This document shows positions 1 to 9,119 of a stretch of 64,000 nucleotides of DNA, piece by piece (the first letter of the stretch is position 1; each line of letters opens with the position of its first letter). Origin of the DNA: Edaphochlamys debaryana (lineage: Eukaryota > Chlorophyta > Chlorophyceae > Chlamydomonadales). The stretch spans positions 682,001 through 746,000 of the forward strand of contig JAEHOE010000048.1 in the NCBI GenBank assembly GCA_016858145.1, written 5' to 3'. Both the position numbers and the translations under genes were made by a program. The notes under the pieces were generated by a model, which saw only the letters and a program-made list of their open reading frames with translations, was not told the DNA's origin and did no database searches.

Positions 1-20
1 CCTCCTGACCCGAGCTCACC

Positions 21-478
21 CACCCACAGTACTCAGCCCCGACCCCCGAGGACAAAGGGGCTCAGCCCGCCAAGCCCTATCAACGTACGGCATCCTTGCG
101 GTAGCTGCTAGCCCCCTCATCCCTTGCCTCCCCAAGGCATGATCCGGTTGACTCCCGTAGCGCCAGCCCCTCCCCAGCGCCCTCCCAGCGCCCGGCCTGC
201 CGCTGCCGTCCTCAAAGTAAGCGGTGCCCTTGGGGGCTTGGGCGCACCACCGCGCCGCACTCCAGAGGCCCCGGTCCTGGCCCCCTTCAGCCCCCTTTGG
301 CCTCCTTTTGGTCTGCCGCCTTTGTCCGCCGCCTTCAGCAACATTAGGAAGGCCCCGGGAGCTCCTTGAAGATGGTGGCCTCGATGACGCCCGGGATCTG
401 GGGTGAGGGGGCAGGGGCAGGGCGGGAGGCGGAGGCGGGGGCGGGGCGTTGGGGGCCGAGGCGATCCCGGCTGCCGGC
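21..478. repeat. Segmental duplication, copy 1 (PGDH 3' end fragment)
   Basis: This segment is a diverged copy of 8109-8590. Long blocks match almost exactly, for example the stretch around 147-260 and the block around 352-476, while the middle differs by indels. On the minus strand it carries a 54-bp exon copy (344-397) preceded by a good acceptor (CCCCAG). That exon reads I-P-G-V-I-E-A-T-I-F-K-E-L and then a stop, the same as the last exon of the PGDH gene at 8470. No other PGDH exon lies beside it, so it is a detached 3'-end copy. Basis: seen directly. Confidence 0.85.
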
Positions 479-572
479 AGCCCGGCTGCGCCCCTGTGCA
501 AGGCCCCCCTCCCCAGCTCCCTCCCTGGCTGCCGCCCGCCCGCGTCGCCCTGTTGCTCAGCCAGGCGTTGCC

Positions 573-1518
573 CTGCAGGGGAGCAGCCCCGAACACACGT
601 CGTCAGCCAGGACACACAGCAGCTCACTGTGCGCGGTCCTCACAACCCTTCTGCTCTCTCTCCCCGCGCCTGCATATCCTTCTGCCCTACCCTGCCCACC
701 CCTCCCCTGCCCCTCCGCCTGCCCACCTGCGCCAGGCCAATGATCCAGAATAGCACACACACGTTGAGGAAGAACACCAGGTCGACCGCCAGCAGCGGCT
801 GCTGGTAGCCCACCGCGCACCTGCGGCCGGGCGGCGGCAGCAAGAGCAGCAGCACACCTCACGTCACGGATTATGCACGGAATCCACGCGGGCCTGGGCA
901 CTAAGTCACTACCAGAGGCGTCACTACCTACGTCAAAACGCTACGGGTCCCTGTTCCCCCATGCCATTCCGCACCAGGAGTCCTGCGTGGTCAGCTGCGC
1001 GAGGCCGCCCGACCACAGCGGACCCGGCAGCGGCGCGAGCTGCGGGTAGGGCGCGCAGCGGTGGTGCAGCGTGTGCACAAAGTAGAGCGCGGGGATGCAC
1101 ACGACCGCGATGAGCAGCGCGTTGCGGATGCGTCGGCCCAGCGGCAGCCGGGGCGGCGCGGAGGCGGACTCCGGCTCGGAGCCGGGCGCATCGAAGCCGG
1201 TGAAGGCGCCGCCGTGGGCTCATGAAGGGCGAAGTGAGCGGCAACGTGCGCATCGATGGCGTGAATGAGCGGGGTGGCGGAGGCGCCCGCGTTGGCGCCG
1301 CCGGGGCGGTAGGTGCCCGGCGCAAAGCGGAGGGACTTGCGCGGCCGCCGGCGCGCGTTGTTGACGGTGCCCGTGCCGGAGGTGGCCGGCTCGCCGCCGC
1401 CGCCGTCAGACAGCAGCTCGTGGTCTGTGTCGACCGTCACAGCCAGGCCGGCGGGGCTTTTCGTGGCGCCGCTGCCCAGGTGCACCACGGGGCTGGCGGG
1501 GCTGAGGGCCGACTTCAT
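573..1518 (-). pseudogene. Fragment or broken gene for a multi-pass membrane protein, DUF1295-like
   Basis: Two exons are visible. The first runs from an ATG at 1518 to a donor at 944. The second is 727-820, flanked by GCAG and GTGGGC. The first exon starts in a Ser/Gly/Arg-rich frame. It continues with a hydrophobic segment (NALLIAVVCIPALYFVHTL) only in another frame, so a one-base frameshift near 1213-1216 is needed; there is no short GT-AG intron to explain it. The second exon encodes a strongly hydrophobic segment (PLLAVDLVFFLNVCVLFWII). The pattern recalls DUF1295/steroid 5-alpha-reductase-like proteins of plants, but only from memory. Downstream (below 573) an acceptor and G-N-A-W-L follow, then similarity fades into the duplicated PGDH fragment. 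The gene looks truncated by that rearrangement, or continues beyond the window. The start is tentative. Confidence 0.4.
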
Positions 1519-2215
1519 GGCGGAGCCGCGGGGGCGGCTGGCGGAGGCGGAGGCGGGGGCGGGGGCGGCTCAGCGTCCAAGAGCTCACTACCCTTCCCGG
1601 GGACTCAAGTGAGCCGGCTCTGCATCTCCGCACGAGCGGCCCAGCGAGGAGCGAGTCCCCGGCGGGTGGACCCCCTCGTGATGGCGGTGGACCAGCTGTG
1701 CACAGGCAGCTTCCTGCGAGTTGCAAGGCTGCGCCAGGGTAGCGGCCAACGAGCGTGCCAGGTCGCGACAACGGCAGAGGAAGGCGTTGGAGAGGAAATC
1801 GCTGACGAGGTCTCACGCGGGCGAGTGAGCGGCGAGCGTAACCGCTCCCCAGCGGAATAGCGAAGCAGTAGATGAGCGAAATGCGGGCTTGCACAAGGTA
1901 AAAAAACTGGCGTCGTATTTGGGGAGGGGTTGACAGCTGAGCAAACGGCTCCAACGTCCAGAATCAAGCCGTCCAAAATCAAGCCTCACCTCGTCTCCTG
2001 CACGTTCTGCGCACCATGACGTGTTTGGCTAGCTAGCTAAGCAACCTCGCGACACCCGGGCGCTCTGGGCTCTGGCTTTGACAGGTCGAAGCTGCACAGG
2101 GTTAGATGGCACTTGCCCTCGCTCTGGGCTTGAGCGCCCCCCACGCACAGCCCTGAGAACGCCCCACGCATAGCCCCAACGCATAGCCCCAAGCAGAGCC
2201 CGAAGGCCGCGCACG
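1519..2215. other. Intergenic spacer between divergent genes
   Basis: This spacer separates the minus-strand membrane-protein fragment from the plus-strand repeat-protein gene and probably holds both promoters. I see no clear coding region. A short direct repeat (CGCATAGCCCCAA) occurs at about 2167-2190, just before the ATG of the plus-strand gene. Confidence 0.5.
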
Positions 2216-3370
2216 ATGGCGCAGAATCCGTATCTCCAGGCTGCTGCACCTGTGCTGCAGCTGCCGAATCTTCCAGCTGTGCAGTTACCAGCTCATGTCA
2301 CCGCGGCCGACGTGGTGAACCGCGACCAGGCCGAGCAATTTGTGAGGGCCTCCAACGCTAGTGTGCCGGAGAAGGCGGCCGCCATGGCCAATAAGAAGGC
2401 TGCAGCTGCGGCGTATGCAGGTGCGGGACGTGTTCCTCTTGCAGGGACCTCAGGTCCAACGTGGCCCTCAGCGCGCGGATCTCGCGGGGCAATTGCGCTG
2501 CGCGCTGAGTTGCTGCTGCTGGCCCGGTTTATTTGTTGCAGGGATCGCCGTGGACGCTGGCGGCATGCAGGCCGTCACCAACCAGCTGGCGGGCCTGGCC
2601 AACCAGCTGGCGGGCCTGCAGGGTGTTCCCAACCAGGTGGCGGGCCTGGCCAACCAGCTGGCGGGCCTGCAGGGTGTTCCCAACCAGGTGGCGGGCCTGG
2701 CCAACCAGCTGGCGGGCCTGCAGGGCGTTCCCAATCAGGTGGCGGGCCTGGCCAACCAGGTGGCGAGCCTGTCCAACCAGGTGGCGGGCCTGCAGGGCGT
2801 TCCCAACCAGGTGGCGGGCCTGCCGGGCGTTCCCAACCAGGTGGCGGGCCTGGCCAACCAGGTGGCGGGCCTGGCCAACCAGGTGGCGGGCCTGCAGGGC
2901 GTTCCCAACCAGCTGGCGGGCCTGCAGGGCGTTCCCGACCAGCTGGAGCGGCTTGTGGCCTCCAACAGCAACGTCCGCCCCATCGTGCACAACGCGCACG
3001 TGCCGCTCAAGGGGCGGCTGATGCGGCTGTGTGTGGAGGACGGGGGCGGTCAGCAGCAGCTGGGCACGCTGCCGGGCGTGGGCGTGCCGTTCCCGAACAC
3101 GCCCTCCGCGCTGGCGCGCCTCACCGGGGCGCAGCTGAACGCTCTCGAGGTGCGTTCAGCTTGGTGGGCTGCAGTTGGATGCATGTGAGCTTGCCTTGCA
3201 ATTGCACAGCCAGTAGTGCAGAGGGCCAGAGACGACAGCGAAAGCAAAGGTGACTCCCAAACCCACCTGAACTTCTGGCGCAGGCGTTCTACGGCCGCCA
3301 GTTCGTGGGACAGAACGTGGGGCAGCGCCGCGAGGCCTTCGCAAACTTCATCGGGGCGCGGGTTCGGTGA
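2216..3370 (+). CDS. Heptad/decad-repeat coiled-coil protein, unknown function
   Basis: Three exons (2216-2420, 2542-3149, 3284-3370) give 299 residues; all junctions keep frame. The N-terminal 70 residues are Ala-rich. The centre is an uninterrupted array of 14 units built on N-Q-(L/V)-A-G-L: seven units of 7 residues (NQVAGLA type) and seven of 10 residues (NQVAGLQGVP type), mostly alternating. The 7-residue spacing of Leu/Val suggests a coiled coil interrupted by Gly-Val-Pro kinks. The C-terminal 100 residues are non-repetitive, with PFPNTPSALARL followed by a predicted helix ending in R-R-E-A-F-A-N-F-I-G. I do not recognise the family. The tail recalls short C-terminal modules of orphan eukaryotic proteins (P-x-T..L..L....L..L...G.....R...F..F-I-G), but that is memory only. 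No signal peptide or membrane segment is seen. Confidence 0.8.
2580..2936 (+). repeat. Coding tandem array of 21-bp and 30-bp units
   Basis: Exactly 357 bp encode seven 7-residue and seven 10-residue units that share the first six residues; the 10-residue unit adds Q/P-G-V-P. The order by length is 7,10,7,10,7,10,7,7,10,10,7,7,10,10. Near-identical codons show recent expansion by slippage or unequal exchange, and Leu/Val alternation (CTG/GTG) is the main variation. The antisense strand is open in two frames over this array only because of the repeat composition. Confidence 0.9.
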
Positions 3371-4847
3371 GGCGGGAGCCTGGAGCAGCGCAGCCGGAGC
3401 ACTGGTGGCTGTGCTGGGTCGCGCTGCGTGATGGCTGTGGGCGGCCTGCAGACGGGTGCTGCGAGCTGCAGTGAGTGCGTACGGCCGGGGGCTCGCAGGT
3501 TGGGTGCGGGCAGCGGGGCGGCCCCAGGGGTCGCAGGACGTGGACGCAGGCGACCTTGCAAAGCTGGCGCCCCATGGCCGCCCAGCGGCCACCCCCAACC
3601 CCCAACCGGCGGGGGCGGGGGCGGCGGCGGTGGAGGCGACCAGGCGGCAGTACCCGTAGCAGTAGCACCTTGAGCGCGTCAGAAGGTTGACGGCGCGGGT
3701 GCCAGAAATATGACCGGCCGGGTTAGCCCAGGACGTGGGGCGGGGTGACACTTGCGCCGGGGCAGGCACCCGTACCTTTTACCCGCCCACAGACAGAGGG
3801 GCATGGGATGCGTTCTGGCGCAGGAGAGGGGTCTGTGAGAAGATCTAGTGTGTGTGGCCGCGGCGCCTCTTGGGGGCAGCGCCGCTGCGGAGGCTTTTTC
3901 TGTCCGGACCGACCTGCTGGATGGGATATCCAATGGGCTTGTCTTGTGTTTAGTGTGTGCAAAAGCTTGGAGGTCCGGCTCTTGCAACGAGTATTCAGCA
4001 TTTACCTGGACCGAAACAGATTTGGAGTCATTTGTTCGTGACGCCGGAGAGCTTGGGCTCTACGGGTTCCCGGCGGCGCTGTGCCGGAACCCGCTAGCCG
4101 GAGTCGCTGGCGCGGCGGCTGGCGGCGCGCAGGGTGGTGGCGGGTAGCGGTGGCTAGGAGGTGGCGGAGCGGTGCCAGCGCAGATAAGACCGGGCAGCTA
4201 AGTCTGTGCCGAGGGATGCGAGTCCCCCGACAAACTGCTATCAACGCATTAAAACTAGGTTGGACGTATAGTGCGCCCATGGTTACCGCGGGGAATGGGT
4301 CGCGTAGCAGATCGGGTGGGGGGCTTAGCCCTCGTTTTCCGCCCCCGCTCGTCTGTCCGGCGGTATGCACATGCATATAGAGCCTCGTTGGCAATGTGGG
4401 CGGTTGACGCTGAATGCGCTGGGCTGGGCGCAGATGCCAGGAGGGCAGCGAAGTGGATTTAGCAAGCCGTGTCGATTGTTGCTAAGGCTGGGGCCATCGT
4501 CGACCTGTCATGACGTCTTGGGCAGGGGCCCCGGTGTCGATGCTGATGACCTTTTTGCGCTCGCCGGGCTGCGGAGCTGCCGACCGGAGTACAATTGACG
4601 CACCTTGTGGACCACACTGGCCCGGTTGGTTGAGCCCGGTCGCTAGCTCCAGCAAATGCTACAAACGTTTGACTAGGGCTGGAACGCGCACAGCGACGAG
4701 ATGCTATGCATCAACGCTGGGACCCCAACCGATGATCGCGGCAGCCCTATCCCGGCCACCCCTGATCCCGCGCCATCCCGCGCTCCCCAGCCCGGGCAGC
4801 CCCTACACAGCCTCCTGTGTCCGTCCCTATCATCCCAACCCTACAAA
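3371..4847. other. Intergenic, convergent 3' flanks
   Basis: The 3' flanks of the repeat-protein gene (plus) and endonuclease V (minus) meet here. Short open frames exist on both strands, but none shows splice-consistent extension or recognisable motifs. I see no RNA gene or transposon ends. Confidence 0.5.
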
Positions 4848-7488
4848 TCAAGCCGGTTCCGACCCCCCTGCCGCCTCCACAGCCGCACCCGGGGCCTCCG
4901 CCTGCCCCGCTCCCACCTGCCCTCCCCCCGCCTTCCCCGCTCCTGCGCTCCCCGCCCCCGCGCTCCCCGCCCCCGCACGCGCCCGCATCCACTGCCTCGA
5001 CCGCAGGTCCGCCTGGCGAATGGGCTCGGGGATGCGGTGCAGGCAGCAGCGCCGCACCAGCTCTAGGGCGGTAGCCAGGCTCAGCCGGTGGCCTGAGGGC
5101 GGCGGCGGGAAGGCAGGGAATGGTGGTGCGAGCGCGTGTGGTTGGGCACAAGTAGGGAGGGATGACGGCAGCAGCCTTCGCGTGACGGCCGGCAACCGCA
5201 AGATGGGGACACCATCTCCACGATAGATCGGTCCCAGCAACTGCACGAAATCGCGCTTGTCCCGTTCAACCCCTCCCTCCCTAGCTTCTCACCGACGCTG
5301 ATGAACAGGGGCTTGCGGGTGGCTCCGGGGCACAGCGCCATACCGTGCACCGCCCCGCTGGCACCGGTCAGGGGCACGGAGACGTCCGTGGGGACCCGGG
5401 CCCCACCTCCGCCGGCCCCGCCTCTCCCTGCCTTTCCGCCCCCGCCCCTGGCTCTCCCGCCGTCGCCGTAGGTCCGCTGGCAGTGGCCCTCCTTTGCCTC
5501 CGGAGCCTGCACATTGCTTGCATCACAGGCCCGGGGTTCCGGCCCCGGCTTTGGCTCCGATCCCGGTCCCGATCCCGGTCCCGATCCCGGGGTATGGGGG
5601 TCAGCGACGCCCACATCTGCACCGCTCTCAGGAGCCTCCGCAGCCTCCGCCTTCTCTGCCTCCGCCTTGGGAGGCATCACAGACACAGCAAGGCGGCCGT
5701 GAGGTTAAAAAAGAACCAAACCCCGTACTCTTGGGCGCTCACCCGCTTTCTGTGACCCTGTCTCGCCCCCAACCCATCCCCCCAAGCCCCGCCTTGCGGC
5801 TTCCGCTATCGGTCCCATGCCGCCTCTCGGCAGTAGCACCACCACCCTCTCTACGTGCGTGCCTTCGTGGACTGGCATTGCTCCCCTACCTCGCCTCCTT
5901 AACCTACGAACACCGCTTCCCCGCAGCCCTGATACTACCACGCCGCCAGCGCACCTGCAGCACCGCCCCCCCCCCGCCCACTCACCTGCAGCTGGGCCCG
6001 CACCTCGAAGCGGTCCAGTCCGTCCACCGCCAGAAGGTTCTTGGCCACACCCACGCAGGGGTAGCCGCACGTGACGCCCACCTGGGGAGATGGGGGGCGG
6101 CGGGATGGAGGGCGTGGGGTTGTGGAGGGTGGAGGGCGGAGTGCCGAGGGGCCTGCGAGGACCCGCACCAACCCCTGTCGTCTAAGCTACCCCCTGTGCG
6201 CTTCACGCACCCCACACGGCCCCCTGCCCCTGCCCACCTGGCAGGCGCTGCCGCACGCCCGCGGGTGCAGCACTCCGCAGCCGTCCACCAGCAGAACCTG
6301 GGGCGCAGGGGTGTGTGCGGCGCGCGTGCGCGTCATCGAGATGCACCAACGGCAGGGTGGAGGGTCGAGTACGTCAAGCTGAAGGGTTGCATAGGGCGAG
6401 GGGTTGGAGGCAGTTGCCAAACCCGTCGCCGCCTGCCCGGTGCCATGCGCATTACCGGGCAACCCCTCCGCACCTGCGGCCGGTGCGGTGAGGCCTCCGC
6501 GCGCCTCAGCAGGGCTGCGTAGGCGGCCGCCTCCCTGAAGCCCAGGAAGCCGGGCAGGTAGGGGATGGACAGGTCCACGGGCTCGTAGTCCTCGTACAGC
6601 ACCCGCAGATCCTGCACACACACGTGTGTGTACGGCGCACGGGCACATGAGTAACGCACAAGTGGCCGACTGCAGATGACTCTCCTCCTTGTCTCGTTGG
6701 CTGTGCCTAGCCCCACTGCAGCACAGACTTGATCCCTGATCCCCACCTCACCGGGAAGGACAGGACCACCAGCGCCGCCATCCCCGGGCCAAGCGGCAGC
6801 GCCTCGCCAGCCCCGGCCCGGCGGCAGGAGTAAGGGCATGCAGGGACCCGTTGGAGTGGGCGGTCTCTCCAGGGTAGCGGAGCATGGGATCTGCGTCTGG
6901 GCCCGGCCCCCGCGCCTTGGTGCATGCCAAGAGGGCCCACGGGGCATTGATGGGACGACGAGGGGCTCACGTGATACCGGACCCCTCGTGCTCGTGTCCC
7001 TCAGTCGCGGGGCTAGCCGCAGCGGGCGCCTCCTCCGCAAAGGACAGGTCCAGACCCCCCACACGCTCCAGCTGCGGGGGCAGGGGGAAGGGAGCGGTCG
7101 TGTCGTGCCCAAGAGGATCAGGCTCGAAGCAGTTTGGAAACCCGTGGAGCCCCTGATAGAAGCAAGTCACGTCGGCCTGGCCGCCTTGCGGGGCCACGGC
7201 AGCTCTCCGCCATGGCCCGCCCACGGCCCCGCAGCTCCCCGCCGTTCCCCGCCCAGGGGCCCCAAGGCCCCGTGGCCCCCGCACCCCCGCGCACCCTACC
7301 CTCACGCCCGGCTCCTCGGCGTCCAGGCGCCAGGGCACGTCGCCCTCGCGCACCACCCGCGAAGCCATCTCCTGCTGCAGCCTGAGTTGGTGGGAAGGAA
7401 GGGGTGGGGGCGGGAGGCCGGCGAGCATGGCTGCAACGGGGAGCGAGGATGGGCCCAAGTCGCGCGCCTCAGGGCCCAGAACCGCCAT
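4848..7488 (-). CDS. ENDOV: Endonuclease V (deoxyinosine/inosine-specific)
   Basis: The enzyme cleaves DNA or RNA one nucleotide 3' of inosine. Exons, in order of translation: about 7300-7488, 6971-7071, about 6752-6800, 6474-6611, 6238-6297, 5986-6081, 5293 to about 5690, and 4848-5092. Conserved elements appear in order: an N-terminal L-x-x-Q-Q-E-M-A helix, V-G-G-L-D-L-S-F (catalytic Asp), V-V-L-S-F-P, I-P-Y-L-P-G-F-L-G-F-R-E-A (strand-separating wedge plus catalytic Glu), V-L-L-V-D-G-C-G-V-L-H-P-R (catalytic Asp), G-V-A-K-N-L-L-A-V-D-G-L, P-L-T-G-A-S-G, and P-L-F-I-S-V-G-H-R followed by R-I-P-E-P-I-R-Q-A-D. All catalytic residues are present. An acidic/Gly-rich linker may precede P-L-T-G; its 5' splice boundary is unclear. 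The C-terminus is a Gly/Ala-rich tail. The ATG at 7488 is the best in-frame choice but is not certain. Confidence 0.88.
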
Positions 7489-8469
7489 CCACCCAAGCCC
7501 CGCGGTACACTGCCGCTAAGATATAGTCTTGGTAGAGGGGCACTTCAAGTCGTGGGTACGTGCGCGTAGAGACACGTCGAACCTGGTCCATTCTGCGATG
7601 AGCTCCGGGTGCCCATAGCGTTCGCACCTCGCCGACTGCATGCTTGCAGCAGGCGGTGTGCAGCGAGCGAGCAGTTTGGCGCACTGGAGAGCACGCACGC
7701 AGCTGCGAGTCCTTCGTAAGCAGGCAGGATGATTAACTGAGCGTTCAGAGGGCACGCCCCTCTCCAGCCGGGAGCAGTTGGACTGCATGGCACGCGTGCC
7801 GCACACGCCGTACTCCACGGCACAAATGCCGCCCACAAAGAACAGGCGGCCTCAGCACCTTCCTTCCATGGCACCTTCCTTCCTCAGGCTCCGTCGCTGA
7901 CCGGAGTTCCCGCTCTAGCAGCCCCCGCTAATACCGCGGTAATCGCTTGCACGCAGCTCCCGTCACGAGCCCTTCCTCCCTTCCCATCACCCTGTCCCCG
8001 GCCCCCCACGTCCTCCGCGCCGCCTCTGCGGTGGCCCTGGCCCTCTGTCTCTCGGTCCCAACCCCATCACTCCCCAGTACTGAGGTCCGGATCCTCCTGG
8101 CCCAAGCACACCCACCCACAGTACTCTGCCCCGACCCCCAAGGTACGGCATCCTTGCACAAGCTGCTAGCCCCCCCTCCCTTGCCTCCGCAAGACATTGT
8201 CCGGTTGACTGCCTTAGCGCCAGCCCCTCCCCAGCGCCCGCCCAGCGCCCGGCCTGCCGCTGCCGCCGTCAAAGGAAGCGGTGCCCTTGGGGGCTTGGGC
8301 GCACCGCGTCGCACTCTCAAGGCCCGGGTCCTAGCCCCCGTGGGCCCCCTGGACAGGGCGCCCCACTCGAAGCCCCACGGCCCTGACTGGACTGGGGTCA
8401 CGAATGACGTGGGGGTCTCCCTCCTGTTGGGTCCCCCTCTCCAAGAGCTCCCTGTCACGTTGAGCGCTG
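7489..8469. other. Spacer between ENDOV start and PGDH 3' end
   Basis: Upstream of endonuclease V and downstream of PGDH, both on the minus strand. Its right part (8109-8469) belongs to the segmental duplication shared with 21-343 and should be PGDH 3' UTR or flank. No coding region is recognised. Confidence 0.5.
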
Positions 8470-8590
8470 TCAGGAAGGCCCCGGGAGCTCCTTGAAGATG
8501 GTGGCCTCGATGACCCCCGGGATCTGGGGGGAGGGGGCAGGGGCAGGGGGGGAGGCGGAGGCGGGGGCGGGGCGTTGGGGGCCGAGGCGA
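8109..8590. repeat. Segmental duplication, copy 2 (in place at PGDH 3' end)
   Basis: This is the partner of 21-478. It covers the last PGDH exon (8470-8523), its upstream acceptor region and about 350 bp of 3' flank. Copy 2 has an additional stretch at about 8345-8460 that copy 1 replaces with different sequence, so the two have diverged by indels as well as substitutions. Confidence 0.85.
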
Positions 8591-9069
8591 GCCCGGCTGG
8601 TGCGGGCGTGCGGGGCCGTTTTGTTGCCGTCAGCCATCCAGTCATGCGGGGCCGTGTGTGGGCGGAGGAGCTCTGCCCAGGGCCTCGGGGTCAGGCGAGT
8701 CAGGTCGAGGGGGCCACCTCTTTGAAGATGGTCGCCTCGATCACACCGTTCACATGCGGGGCGGGGCCCGGGCCGTCACCGCGAGCCGCGCACCCCGCAC
8801 ACCCACCCCCCCTCCCTCCCCGCCCTTACGACCTCTTTGTACCCCTTTGACCTCTTTGTACCCCTCTGCGACGGGATTTCGCGCGCAGCACGCAGCACCA
8901 AACACCCTCCCTTTCCCCCCCCCCTCCCCCCCCACCCTGTGGATCTCCCCCATGGTGGCGGCGCTGGGCTCCGAGTCTATGCCGATGGCCATGATGGCCT
9001 CCCCGTCCTTGGCGGTGCGGGACACAGTCATGAAGGAGATGTTGACCTGACAGGGGGGGGGGAGGGGGG

Positions 9070-9119
<50 letters not shown>

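Noticed and set aside
2580..2936. CRISPR-like repeat/spacer appearance of the array
   Set aside because: There are no unique spacers, the repeats are coding and in frame, and the genome is eukaryotic.
2468..3010. Open frames on the minus strand and in other frames across the 21/30-bp array
   Set aside because: They only mirror the repeat units; there are no splice-consistent extensions. The plus frame joins three exons into one protein.
5714..6522. Plus-strand open frame of about 270 codons over the ENDOV introns
   Set aside because: It is antisense to well-supported endonuclease V exons with catalytic motifs.
8700..8753. Use of this copy as the true last PGDH exon
   Set aside because: It lacks an AG acceptor, while the copy at 8470 has a full CCC-CAG acceptor and the correct phase.
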